Positions 1 to 11,238 of a stretch of DNA of 64,000 bases are shown in pieces. This stretch comes from Rhizophagus clarus (taxonomy: Eukaryota; Glomeromycota; Glomeromycetes; Glomerales; Glomeraceae). Each line of letters begins with the position of its first letter. Position 1 is the stretch's first letter. The notes under the pieces were generated by a model. That model was given only the letters and a program-made list of their open reading frames with translations. It searched no databases and was not told the origin of the DNA. The stretch is from assembly GCA_015698045.1 (NCBI GenBank), contig BLAL01000356.1, forward strand, positions 744,001 to 808,000, given 5' to 3'. The position numbers and the translations under genes were made by a program.

Positions 1-589
1 GTTGTAATATTATGGCATCGTCTAATCAATTACGGCTAACATCTTTAACTGGCTCAATTCTCTACATCAAGTTGCACAAAAGCGTCAAAAATCTGAATGC
101 AAGCTTTTTAACCAACAGCAAACAGAGGCCATAGTCGCTGCCATAAAAGCATGCTTTGCTATTATCCAAACAGACCAATCGAGATGGATATCTAATGCTT
201 TAAATAGAAAACGATCTAACTTCACCATCGACTGCTTGATAACTATAAATGAGGAGAGCTGCAAGGAACTCCTACTTTTGTCAAACGAAGTGAAGCAGAA
301 AGCCTCTGATACATACATCTCTCAATTTAAAAAATGAAACCACCGATTAGATTTACTGGATTCTCACCCAATCTGAAAAGAAGCATATAAACCACGAATT
401 GATAAGAATAGGATTTATGAATCAATCGAATTTGGTTTCACCCCTCAAAATTGGCATCACATCCTAAAGGATATTAACAAAGATTCAGTACTGGACACGT
501 CTGAAATTTCTTATCATTTATTAGTACATCTTCCCCTGGCTCTAGTTGAGGTCATTTTGACTCTATTCCAATTCATTTATGTTACAGAT
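1..589 (+). pseudogene. LINE polyprotein fragment upstream of the reverse transcriptase
   Basis: One frame stays open through most of this stretch (starting about position 73, GTT GCA CAA AAG). It is interrupted by two TGA codons at 335-337 and 374-376. Both fall where Trp would be natural (FKK*NHRL and HPI*KEAY), so each looks like TGG changed to TGA. The frame reaches the insertion point of the next element in phase (ending VTDLI) and continues on the other side at about 3000. This is probably the linker between the endonuclease and RT domains. No catalytic motif is visible in the part that is present. Confidence 0.6.
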
Positions 590-1107
590 CTTATACCTAA
601 AGCTTTGCATGAGCTGAGCTAGCTTGCAAGTTAACTCAAGCTATTCAAGCTGAGCCAAGCCAAGCTATGATTAAATTGGCTTGGTGTTTCACAAGCCAGC
701 TTGAAAAAGCTTAAGTCAGGTATTAGGCTTGGCTTGATAAACTCAAGCTGGCAGTGGGCTTGACTTGAAAAACTTAAGCTGGCTTATAAACCAGATCAAG
801 CTTGGCAATTTTTTACAATTTATATGTAAAAAACACTAGTACCAATAGTTCTGGCATTTTTTTTTTGCAAATTTATATATAAAAAATGCCAGAACTATTT
901 GTTCTGGTACTTTTTGCAATTTTATGAATAAAAAATGCTGGTACCAATAGTTCTGGCATTTTTTTTTTGTGATTTTATAATACAAAATGCCATTAACGCT
1001 ATAGCGAATTATTTGGTATAAAGGCAGGGTCATGTAACTTGCCGATCTAATCAGATAATCTGAATATCTGATCTTTTTTTTAATCATTTATCAGTTTATT
1101 TTTGTGG

Positions 1108-2366
1108 TGTTGCCAAACAAAAAGCATGACCTGACTTTTAGAATTAAGGTAAGGGAGGGTGGGAAGTTTTTTTCTTTGTTTTTTAACTAATTAATTAATT
1201 ATTTTTTTTTTTACTTTTTGTAGTGTTGCCAGATGAAAAGTACGACCAGACTTTTGAAATTAAGGTAAGGGAGGGTAAGAAAGTATTTTTTGGTGTTTTT
1301 TTAACTAATTAATTAATTATTTTTTTTTATTTTTTTGTAGTGTTGCCAGATGAAAGGTACGACCAGACTTTTGGAATTAAGGTAAGGGAGGGGTTGGGGG
1401 AGGTGTTTCGTTGTTTTTTTTTAACTAATTACCGTATTCTTCCGATTTTAAGCACCACATTTTTGAAGGAAAATTCCGGCTAAAGTTGGGGGTGGTGCCT
1501 AAATTCGGAAGTATTTTTTTTTACTTAAAATTCTTTTTTTTTCACATTTTTACACATCGGAATTTTTGTACTTGTGTATCCCAATAATTTTTTATCGTGT
1601 TCTATATATATAATTGCGAAATTGCGATGATACATGATGAAAGAGAAATTGAAATGATGAATTGTAAATAAAGTTTATTTTGAATAAAATATGAAATTTA
1701 ATAAAGAAAAATTAAAATCTGAGGTGGTGCTTATTTTTGTTTTTCAAGTATTTTGGTCAAAAGTCGGGGTGGTGCTTAAATTCGGGTGGTGCTTAAAATC
1801 GGGAGAATACGGTAATTAATTATTTTTATTTTTATTTTTTGTAGTGTTGCCGGATGAAAGGCATGACCGGACTTTTGGAATTAAGGTAAGGAAGGAGGGA
1901 TTGGCGAGGTATTTCGTTATTTTTTTTAATTAATTAAGTATTAACTTTTTTTTTACTTTTTGTAGTGTTGCCAGACGAAAAGCACGACCAGACTTTTGGA
2001 ATTAAGGTAAGGTAGGGTGAGAAGTGTTTTTTGGTATTTTTTTTTAACTAATTAATTAATTATTTTTTTTTTTATTTTTTTTGTAGTATTGTCAGACGAA
2101 AAACATGACCGAACTTTTCGAATTAAGGTAAGGGAGGGTTGGAGGAGGTGTTTCGTTATTTTTTTTTAATTAATTAAGTATTAACTTTTTTTTTACTTTT
2201 TGTAGTGTTGTCAGACAAAAAGCATGACCGGACTTTTGGAATTAAGGTAAGGGAGGATAGGGGAAGTGTTTTTCAGTAATTTTTTTAACTAATTAATTAA
2301 TTATTTTTTTTTTTATTTTTTGTAGTGTTGCTGGGTGAAAAACACGACCAGACTTTTGGAATTAGG
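1108..2366 (+). repeat. Tandem array of 8 exon-like 41-nt units separated by intron-like spacers
   Basis: Units start at 1108, 1224, 1341, 1845, 1966, 2087, 2206 and 2326, a period of about 116-121 bp. The larger gap after unit 3 is explained by the MITE at 1432-1812. Each unit is a conserved 41-nt core beginning TGTTGCCAGACGAAAA and ending GGAATTAAG. It is followed by GTAAGGGAGGG, then a roughly 75-nt T-rich spacer, then TTTTTGTAG before the next core. Each spacer therefore has a canonical 5' splice site, polypyrimidine tract and TAG acceptor. Read with the preceding G, a core encodes 14 codons such as VLPDEKHDQTFGIK. The last unit ends AATTAGGGTATT rather than AAGGTAAG. Whether it is transcribed or spliced is unknown. 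Confidence 0.85.
1432..1812. mobile_element. 381-bp pogo-type MITE nested in the hAT-like element
   Basis: The ends are inverted repeats of about 28 bp, CCGTATTCTTCCGATTTTAA at the left and the inverse of CCGTATTCTCCCGATTTTAA at the right. They are flanked by TA (1430-1431 and 1813-1814), the target duplication of Tc1/mariner/pogo elements. GGTGGTGCTTAAA-type motifs are repeated inside. It has no ORF of note. It interrupts the tandem array between units 3 and 4. The TIR matches that of the intact element at 55210-57078 (CCGTATTTTTCCAATATTAA), so that transposase is a plausible source of mobility. Confidence 0.85.
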
Positions 2367-3004
2367 GTATTAAAAACTGAAAAAGAATAATAAAAATAAA
2401 TAAATTTGGTATAAAATACTGAAAAAAAGTGAAAAAATAAATAAAATAAAATAAATTTTGGTAAATACCAAATAATTTAATTTACTGAAATTAGTATTTT
2501 TTAAAAATAAATCCACGTATATCTATTATAAACTCTACGCAAACATAATATATGAGTTACTCCCAAATTGACCGATCTACGCAAACTCAATTTGTAGGTT
2601 TAAAAAGTAATTTCATATAAACTCTACGCAAACCCATATGTGAGTTATATTAGTATTATTCAGGGTTCTGTCAGAACCATTAGTTCTAGTGTTTTTTTTT
2701 CAATTTTATGAATAGAAAAGCCGGGAACATTAGTTCTGGTATTTTTTTTTTTGTAATTTAACATATAAAAACGTCTAATTTTAGCTTTTTTTTTTGATAA
2801 TAAAGCTTGAGCCAGCTTGAGCCAGCTCAAGCTCAACTTGGCTTAAGCCAGAATTTTTCATTACTCAGCTTGGCTTGAATGAGTTGAGCCAAGATTTTTT
2901 GTGGCTTGATTCATTTTGGCTTAAGTCAGAATTTTTTTTTCAAGCCAAGCCAAGCCAGACTGTAGCTTGATTTGAGCCAGTTCATGCAGAGCTTTACTTA
3001 TACT

Positions 3005-3584
3005 AGACGACTGGCATTTTTCTACAGTTATATTAATCCTCAAACCAGATAAATTCGAGTATAACATGACTAACATTAGACCTATCGCTCTTTTAAAGGT
3101 CATCTGAAAACTTTTTACCAAATTTATTAGCTCGCAATTATCTACCATTTTCTAAGATAACAATATATTATGTAAGGCTAATTACTATGGACTGAAAGGA
3201 GATTCAACTACCACACCTATTAGATTGATTAATAATATCATGAAAGATGCTAAAGATAACCATAAGGAGCTATGGATAGTTTTACAAGATATTTCTAAAG
3301 CCTTTAATTCAATTAGTTTAGATTTCCTTTCGCTCACCTTAAAATGTATAGGTCTTCTACCTAACTCAATTAGATGCATTGTTAATCTTTTTCAAGGACA
3401 TACAATTCAAGTCGCTTTGGGCCTCTCCTACCTTTCAAGCGGGTGATAGTATTGACTAAGGGGACAGCCTCTCTCCCTTAATTTGAAGAATCTATTATGA
3501 TCCTCTTCTTACTACGATTACTGCCAACCCAAACATAGGATATTTTATGGAGTGCACTTGACTCACTAATCCTTGCGACCCTAA
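3005..3584 (+). pseudogene. LINE reverse transcriptase, N-terminal and palm fragments
   Basis: The frame reads WHFSTVILILKPDKFEYNMT then NIRPIALL, the familiar 'NxRPI' start of a LINE RT. After that come GLKGDSTTTPI, LQDISKAFNSI (an aspartate-bearing RT motif), GDSIDxGDSLSPLI and YYDPLL. It is broken by TGA at 3105 (probably CGA, Arg), a TAA in IDxGD (probably CAA, Gln), a TGA after SPLI (probably TGG, Trp), a TGA at about 3565, and a frameshift near 3420. The frame then runs into the Tigger element at TA 3585-3586 and resumes after 6271 in the same phase. Confidence 0.75.
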
Positions 3585-3586
3585 TA

Positions 3587-6269
3587 CAGTCAGACCTCTA
3601 TATAGTCACATCGTATATAGTCACACCTTTATATAAGAACTTGATTGTGTGAAACAAACTTTAACTTAGTTAATTTACCTCCATGTAATCACAAATCAGT
3701 TATAATCACTATCACCACATGTTTTATAACGTACATATCATTTTCATAAGTAATTTAACCTCTCTACAATCACTGATTTCTGATTCATCATAAATCAATT
3801 AATAAAATCTGATCAGTTTTTTTTCTTCATCCTTTCAAAAATTTTTTTCGTTTTAATTTACTTCAACATACATCATTTGTGATACGTACTATTTCCAAAT
3901 TTGATCCACCAACATCTGTGCAAATACCATTATCCTTAAATTACCACGATTCTTAAATTAACACAAATTTTCATAAAATGCCTCTTTCTAACATTCACAA
4001 AATTTCTCCTTACATTTTCTTGTTATGCCTCCCAACTGACATCCTAAATAACGCCATTCAGCTATTAGTGATGAACTTAAACGTCAAATATGTGAATGGT
4101 CAGAAACTAATAGAAATAAAAAATATTATGAAATTGCTGAGTATTTAATGAAAAATATCTGAATTTGACAATTAACCAAAGCACCGTATCTAAAATTCTG
4201 AAAGAAAAAGACAAGTGGAAGACCGTAGTTAGTGCTGAAATTTCAAGTAAAACTTTTAGGCAAGCAGTCTTTTTTTTCTAACATTTTAATTTAAAACTTC
4301 ATTACATCTTATGAAGTTTCTAAAAACCAAGGCATAGAGAGGTTAAATTTCCATTATTAGAGCGTGGTATGGGTCTATGGGTAGAAAATATAACAGCTAG
4401 AGGCGTTACTTTAACAGATTTATTAATCAAGAAAAAAGCCAGGATTTTTGCTCAAGCATTTGATATACAAGAAAGTGAGTTGGTCTTTTCCAATGGGTGG
4501 CTGGATAAGTTCAAAAAACGTAACAATATTCAAAGATATCATGCACATGGAGAAGCAGGAAGTGCTCTTTTGGAAACTTATCTGAAAAAATGATCAAAAT
4601 TACGCAAATTATTGAGTTGATTCACTCTTGATCGAATCTATAATTTTGATGAAACAGGTCTTTTTTATCAAATGTCTCTGAATCAGACGCTCTCAATAAA
4701 ACCTGTTCTTGGCCAAAAAAAAAGATAAAACTAGGATAACAGTTCTTTTCAGTGTTAATGCAACAGGAACTGATAAGTTGACGCCATGGGTGATAAGTAA
4801 TGCAAAGCGTCTGAGTCCACTTTCACGAATTAATTTAGGGCGGCTTCCTGTTCAAATCCTAAGGCTTAGATGAATTCTTTGATCTTTAAAGAGGTACTTC
4901 ACCATATGGACAGTTATTTCAGAGCACAGAATAAAAAGGTCTTGCTTTTAGTTAACAACGCACCATCGCATTTCGATCCACACACTTTTTTGGATGTAAT
5001 GGCAGGTCAAGGTATAGTTATTATTAATAACTTTAGTTACTGGAAGTTTGTAAAAGCTAATATAATGGGGTTGAATAAAAGATTTCATCTGATCTTTTTG
5101 AAAGTAATTTTTACTTTTTTTTTCATTTAATTTGTAAGATGCTAATTTTGATTTCAATAATGATTCTAATGATAATGACAATGACGTTGGTACAGGTGAA
5201 GAATCTACCAGATCACAACGTGAAAGATCAAGAACCTCAAGATCAATGCGTGAAAAATATTTGTATTAAAGACTATTATAATTTTTTTAAAAATCTCACT
5301 AACCCTTTGAAACATTTGATAGGTGGTGATAGAGATACTTTTCGGCTTAATTTGACTCACATTGAGGTAGCCTTTTTGCCACCTAACACAACAAGCCATC
5401 TTTAGCTGCTCGACGCTGGGATAATTAAAAGTTTTAAAGCCCATTACAAACAAAATTATTGCCGGCATATTTTAAAGCTTTTTAAAGAAGAAAAAAATAT
5501 AAACAAGGAAAAGGTTAATATTAAAGAAGCTATTGACTACCTCACAGATGCATGGGAGAATGTGACTGATAAGACAATTTTTAACTGTTGGGTTAAAACC
5601 AGAATATTACCTTCTTCAAGTGAAAATGATATAGCCAACACTACACAAACTCAACAAGATATTCTAAACTGCGAAATAGCAGATACTGATCAAGTGATTG
5701 AAGATTTAAGCATGGAATCTGATGTCCCTTTTGCTGGTTCGTTAGCAGATGCATTAAATGATTTCTTCAATAATTTGGAGGAAGAAATACCAATGGAAGA
5801 CATTTTGGATGAAAATGATATTATAAAGTTGGTTCAAGAAGAAATGGATGAAAATAAGGATAATAATTCAGATGATTCTGAAAATGAGCTGGAATTAGTT
5901 TCTTTAGATGATACAACAAAATCTTTATAAACTTGGATAACTTTCTTCGAACAACAAGAAACAGATGAATTTAAAAATGATGATGGATGCATTTTTAGAA
6001 AATATCTTAAAACAATTCAGAAACTTAAAATGCAAACTAAAAAACAAGTCCCAATCACCAATTTTTTTACATATGAAAATTGAGATTTTATTATTAATAA
6101 TGCTGTTTTTATAATTAATAAACAATAATAAATAATAATAAAATTATATAATAAACAATAGCGAATCTATTATATTAAGTTAAATCGGGTTAAATAATTA
6201 TAGTCACACTTCTATATAATCACTAATTGGAAGTGTAACCAACTTGGTGATTATACGGAGGTCTGACTG
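3587..6269 (+). mobile_element. Tigger/pogo-family DNA transposon (2683 bp), degenerate
   Basis: Terminal inverted repeats CAGTCAGACCTCTATATAGT (left) and CAGTCAGACCTCCGTATAAT (inverse of the right end) are flanked by TA at 3585-3586 and 6270-6271. Removing the element and one TA joins the LINE frame precisely (…CDPN-TWKHFSHRIAAS-YIDD). The interior carries a decayed pogo transposase. A small element at about 46316 has a closely similar terminus. Confidence 0.9.
4060..5929 (+). pseudogene. Tigger/pogo transposase pseudogene (CENP-B-like HTH plus DDE)
   Basis: From about 4070 the remnants read as a helix-turn-helix (ELKRQICEWSETNRNKKYYE, then QSTVSKILKEKDKW after a frameshift). At 4369-4593 a CENP-B-type DNA-binding part follows (QAFDIQESELVFSNGWLDKF). 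The DDE catalytic core then appears in pieces: YNFDETGLFY near 4640, LLLVNNAPSHFDPHTF near 4945 (first two acidic positions D and N), and VAFLPPNTTSHLLLDAGIIK near 5370. The C-terminal part at 5562-5929 keeps TIFNCWVKTRILP and an acidic tail. Stops and frameshifts throughout, and an Asn where the second catalytic Asp is expected, show that it is inactive. Confidence 0.8.
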
Positions 6270-6271
6270 TA

Positions 6272-8973
6272 CTTGGAAGCATTTCTCTCATAGAATTGCG
6301 GCTTCTGCATATATAGATGATACTGCGTGAATGGACACAAATAGACATAGGATCCAAGATACTTTGGATATTGCTCGCAACTTTTACAAACTAGTTGATA
6401 TTAAGATTAACCACAAGAAATGTAATCTGATAGTCATCAACCTGTCTTTTCCCTCACTTTTATTAACAGTTTCTTTAGAGATACATAATAGTGATAATAT
6501 TACCCCAGTGAAGACTGAAGCTCATTATTTAGGCATATGGATTTTGTCAAAAAACACTCGATCTTTGACCAAACAACACATTATTCGCACAAGGAATGAA
6601 TTCCTGATGATTGTTAAACATAAAAAGCTCTCGCTTAGCCAACTTATCTATCTCATAAACAAAGTACTATATCTGAAGATTATTTATTTAAGTCAACTTT
6701 CTCATTTTACCAAACCAGAATGGAATGTTATTGAAAGACTGATACTTGCTGTAATTAAACATGCAATAGAGATACAAAGATCATTTTCCACTGCTGTATT
6801 ATACCATGAAGGTTTTGTAGGTTTACATAGTCTGTGGATGCAAGTATCCATTTCAGGTATCATGAATTTATATAACACCCTTAACTCAAATAATGGAGCT
6901 ATGGGTTCCACACTTATTAGGTTGTGGCAAGCACAATTGATGATGAAGATACAAGATTGTTGCTTTAGAGTTGATCAGCATTATCAAAATCTTTATATCA
7001 TAGCCAGTCATACTAATCAAGCCCTTTTTTACCTAATATTGGCTTCTGATTTTCACATCAATTTCTGCTTGGATGCCTCAAATACAAATTGTTTTAGTAT
7101 CATCAATGTTGATCAGCCACTTGTAGCTTTATGGAAACACTCCTACACTTTATCAGCTATTATTCACGTGGCTCTCAAGTCAAACCATTTTCCTTTAGTC
7201 GATTTAACTCAATTAACTTCAGGTGACAGATCCATCCTAATGACATGGAAACAATACAGATCGCTTGCAGACTTATCTCGTAAAGGACCAAAGGCCAAAT
7301 GGTACAAACAGTTAAAAAACGCAGTTCTGGAATCACTAACTTCTAGAATCCTCGCATTGGAATTTAGATCGTCTAGATACCTCTTTCACATTTTGAAATT
7401 CCTCACACCTCTCTCACGTGATGGACAGGTTAAAGAATGGGTTGTTATCCAATAGGACCTGAATTGGTACATCGCTAAAATCTTCAGTAAATCTTATGAC
7501 AATCACACTGGATGGTATGAATTGGATATTTTTTACAAAGCCACCTTTGAAGCTGATACAAACCTTATGACAATTTGTGATAGAGACATATCTAAATTGG
7601 TTAGAAAGAGGGACTCGCTTGTGATGCTTCAAATAGAAGTTACAGGAACTGACAAACACATTTGAACTGTACACACGCCATTATGGTTCATGGGATATGA
7701 CTATACGGTCAACAAATATTCTATCAATGACGCTTCCACACAATCCTGTAATACTTGTCATAATGTTTTTCCTGAGTCTGATTGCCAGGTTATTATTCCC
7801 CACATACTAGAAGACAATGACATTTGGATCAATTGGTAGATTCAAGCTTTTTTGAGCAAAGACAAACTTATTTTAATTAAAGCAGCACTATTAACTTTTA
7901 AGGATCTTACGTTTTACACAGATGGATCAGTCCAGAATGGCGTTCCATTTCATCTTCGATACCCATTAGATGATTGTGTAGACCATACATCAACTGTGGT
8001 AAACCAAGGTGCAGCTTTTGTAGAAACACACACTAATTGCCAATTCTACTCTCGTATAATTAATTGGCTCTCCTCCACATATGCAGAAATTTTCGCTATT
8101 TTTTAGCTCTTTTAGTGTGTTCACCGTCTAGTAGGGTGACAATTTATACAGATAGTAATTGTGCAATTTCGTCAACTACTAGAATTTTACAGACTAGAGC
8201 AAGATATTGTTCGAAAAATTTTAATAATTCTCTTATTTTATTTTTTATTTTTATTTTGGTTAAGCATAGAAATTTAGATATTAATTTTATTAAGGTTAAG
8301 GTACATGCTGGAAATCCAGGGAATGAATTAGCAGATGAATTAGCAAAGAAAGGTGCAGATTGCCAAGTTTCTCATCACATTGATTTTAATTATAGATCCA
8401 GTAAACACAGATTTGTTTCCTATTTTTGAAGATACACCTATAGAGCAGAAGCTTTGTAATTTTCTCAACACGATGGGCTTAGTCCAACACTGTAATAAAT
8501 AGCAAAATCTGGCTGTTAATGACGATACATTCAATCAATGATCAATCTGATATCACTGGGATGTTACCTGAGTGGCTTTGAATCAAGTCAAACATTTTCG
8601 CTACTCTACTCTGAAACGCAACTCTTTGTGGTGCTTTATAACCAAATTAATTTACCAGAACTTACTAATCAGATATTAGTTGAAATGACACAAACTGAAG
8701 CTCTACAAAGATTTTACTTGCCAATTCTGTTGCACTGAGCAAAATAAAAATGGCAGTTCATTTGTTAAAGTGCCCGCACACAACATATTTGAGATTACGC
8801 ATTTTTGAACTTCTTAAAGATTATCTTCTTTCGAGTCTTCCTAATTACGAAAAATCCCTGACAAATGACCATTTAACCTTTCAAGCGATAATGAGATGGA
8901 TAGGCAATTCAGATCAGTCTCAAGCCTTCGTTGACCTGCTCATTTGTGCAGTTACAGGCAAGATAGATACCTT
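6272..8973 (+). pseudogene. LINE reverse transcriptase C-terminal part and RNase H domain
   Basis: The frame opens with the RT catalytic box YIDDT (6310). A TGA at 6328-6330 stands where these RTs usually have Trp. There is then a 374-codon open stretch (6331-7455) forming the RT thumb and connection (ETEAHYLGIW-like region, SQLIYLINKVLYLKI). RNase H follows: LTFYTDGSVQNG (about 7904), STYAEIFAIF (8076), VTIYTDSNCAIS (8140) and GNELADELAKKGAD (8320). A C-x2-C…H-x4-C knuckle then appears across a frameshift (8725-8780). Stops at 7453 (TAG), 7663 (TGA), 8500 (TAG), 8539, 8548 and 8569 (TGA) are all compatible with former TGG codons. Confidence 0.8.
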
Positions 8974-10527
8974 TAAAGCTCCGCATGAGCTGAGCCAAGC
9001 CAAGCCATGATTAAATTGGCTTGGTGGCTCACAAGCCAGCTTGAAAAAGCTTGAGTCAGGTATTAGGCTTGACTTGATAAACTCAAGCTGGCAGTGGGCT
9101 TGGCTTGAAAAGCTCAAGCCGGCTCATGAGCCAGATCAAGCTCGGCAATTTTTTATAAAAAACGCCAGTACCAATAGTTCTGGTGTTTTTTTTTGCAAAT
9201 TTATATATAAAAAATGCCGGAACTATTTGTTCTGGCACTTTTTGTAATTTTATGAGTAAAAAATGCCAGTACCAATAGTTCCGGCATTTTTTTTTATGAT
9301 TTTATAATACAAAATGCCATTAACGCTATAACGAATTATTCGGTATAAAGGCAGGGTCATGTGACTTGTCGATCTAATCAAATAATCTGAATATCTGATC
9401 TTTTTTTTAATCATTTATCAGTTTATTTTTGTGGTATTGCCAGACGAAAAGCATGACCAGACTTTTGGAATTAAGGTAAGGGAGGGGTTGGGAAAGGTGT
9501 TTCGGTATTTTTTTTAACTAATTAAGTATTAACTTTTTTTTTACTTTTTGTAGTATTGCCAGACGAAAAGTACGACCAGACTTTTGGAATTAAGGTAAGG
9601 GAGGATGGTGAAGTGTTTTTCGGTGTTTTTTTAACTAATTAATTAATTATTTTTTTTTTTATTTTTTTGTAGTGTTGCCAGACGAAAAGCATGACCGGAC
9701 TTTTGGAATTAAGGTAAGGGAGGGGTTGGGGGAGATGTTTCGTTGTTTTTTTTTTAACTAATTAATTAATTATTTTTTATTTTATTTTTTATAGTGTTGC
9801 CAGACGAAAGGCATGACCAGACTTTTGGAATTAAGGTAAGGGAGGGTGGGAAGTGTTTTTCAGTGTTTTTTTTTAACTAATTAATTAATTATTTTTTATT
9901 TTTATTTTTTGTAGTATTATCAGACGAAAAACATAACCGGACTTTCAGAATTAGGGTATTAAAAACTGAAAAAGAATAATAAAAATAAATAAATTTGGTA
10001 TAAAATACTGAAAAAAAGTGAAAAAATAAATAAAATAAAATAAATTTTGGTAAATACCGAGTAATTTAATTTACCGAAATTAGTATTTTTTAAAAATAAA
10101 TCCACGTATATTTATTATAAACTCTACGCAAACATAATATGTAGGTTACTCCCAAATCGCAAACTCAATTTGTAGTAGGTTTAAAAAGTAATTTCATATA
10201 AACTCTACGCAAACCTGTATGTGAGTTATATTAGTATTATTCAGGGTCCTATCGGGATCATTAGTTCTGGTGTTTTTTTTTTGTAACTTTACATATAAAA
10301 ATGCCTAGTTTTGGCTTTTTTTTTTGATAATAAAGCTTGAGCCAGCTTGAGCCAGCTCAAGCTCAACTTGGCTTGAGCCAGAATTTTTCATGGCTCAGCT
10401 TGGCTTGAATGAGTTGAGCCAAGATTTTTTGTGGCTTGACTCATTTTGGCTCAAGCCAGAATTTTTTTTTTCAAGCGAAACTAAGCCAGACTGTAGCTTG
10501 ACTTGAGTCAGCTCATGCGGAGCTTTA
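8974..10527. mobile_element. hAT-like non-autonomous element, copy B (1554 bp)
   Basis: It starts TAAAGCTCCGCATGAGCTGA and ends ...TCAGCTCATGCGGAGCTTTA, a nearly perfect inverted terminus. Its order matches copy A at 598-2996: palindrome-rich ends, the same ATGCCAGAACTATT hairpins, the same tandem array, then the AAATCCACGTATAT block. It has 5 array units instead of 8 and lacks the nested MITE. The flanks are GATACCTT (8966-8973) and GTCATACCTT (10528-10537). ATACCTT is shared but offset, so the target duplication is not clean. It interrupts the 3' part of the LINE. Confidence 0.75.
9435..9955 (+). repeat. Tandem array of 5 exon-like 41-nt units (copy B)
   Basis: Units start at 9435, 9554, 9673, 9795 and 9915. 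The core, the GTAAGGGAGG donor-like 3' flank and the TTTTTTGTAG-like 5' flank match the array at 1108-2366. The last unit again ends AATTAGGGTATT instead of AATTAAGGTAAG, so the end-unit variant is a shared family feature and not chance decay. Confidence 0.85.
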
Positions 10528-11238
10528 GTCATACCTTATCATTTCAACAAATTTAGCGATGCTTCAACTAGACGGTCTGTCATACGACAGTATTTTGTGT
10601 TAAGCTTCTTCTTAAATTGATTTGGCTTTTCAAATCACTTATTTAGCATCAAAGATGCGAACACACCATTGCCTGGGAATGTTCTAGAGGTATCACTCAA
10701 AAGGATAAAATGGTCTCACCTCTGGCATTTACCTCTTCACGTCGAATTACATCTTTGGACACATCTAACGATGCGTATACCGAATCTATGATTCTTGATG
10801 ATCTGTACATCAAACTGCCTCTAAAATTTCCCATTTTATCGAGCAAGCAATGATTCTTGAAAGCGTTAAACCTCATCTGGATACAGATGTGCGCTTTGAT
10901 TCATTCAGGCAGTTGTTTTACCTGAACCTATAAAAAGTTACCAGGTTTCTATAAGGTTGATTTGTTAGGAAATTTGGATGATTTATTATTATTAGATTAA
11001 TTAGGATTTATTTAAAAGTTTATTTTTAGTTATTTAATTTATTAGTTTTAGATTTTATTGTTTATTTTATTTTATTTGATTTAAATTTTATTAGTTTTTG
11101 GTTTGGTAGTATAGGTTTCTTCAGATGTTTAGAAATTTTATTCAAGGATCACATCTAGCTGAGCCAGATAGGTTTTATAATATGTATATAATATTTTTAG
11201 TTAAATATTTTACATTTAAATAAAGCACGATCTTTGTT
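10528..11238 (+). pseudogene. LINE C-terminal fragment and 3' UTR
   Basis: After the second hAT-like insertion the plus strand reads VIPYHFNKFSDASTRRSVIR in one frame. After a shift it reads HQRCEHTIAWECSRGITQKD, which looks like the C-terminal end of the LINE polyprotein. Stops accumulate after about 10850. The rest is AT-rich 3' UTR ending in AATAAA at 11219. Confidence 0.5.

Larger units (their letters stand above)
598..2996. mobile_element. hAT-like non-autonomous element, copy A (2399 bp)
   Basis: The element begins TAAAGCTTTGCATGAGCTGA and ends with the inverse, ...TCATGCAGAGCTTTA. It is flanked by an 8-bp duplication, CTTATACC (590-597) and CTTATACT (2997-3004), 7 of 8 identical. Removing the element and one duplication copy restores the LINE reading frame (VTDLI-LDDWHF), which confirms both boundaries. 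An 8-bp duplication is characteristic of the hAT superfamily. There is no transposase. Both ends are dense in short GGCTTGAGCC-type palindromes, followed by hairpins built from ATGCCAGAACTATT and AATAGTTCTGGCAT. The middle is a tandem array of exon-like units. A second copy lies at 8974-10527. Confidence 0.75.

Noticed and set aside
836..1087. 83-codon minus-strand ORF
   Set aside because: It is made of the inverted ATGCCAGAACTATT hairpin repeats of the hAT-like element. The repeated KKKCQNYWY peptide reflects the DNA repeat, not a protein.
1108..2366. Regularly spaced repeats that could be mistaken for a CRISPR array
   Set aside because: The period is about 120 bp with T-rich, mutually similar spacers and splice-like edges, in a eukaryotic transposon. 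There are no cas genes.
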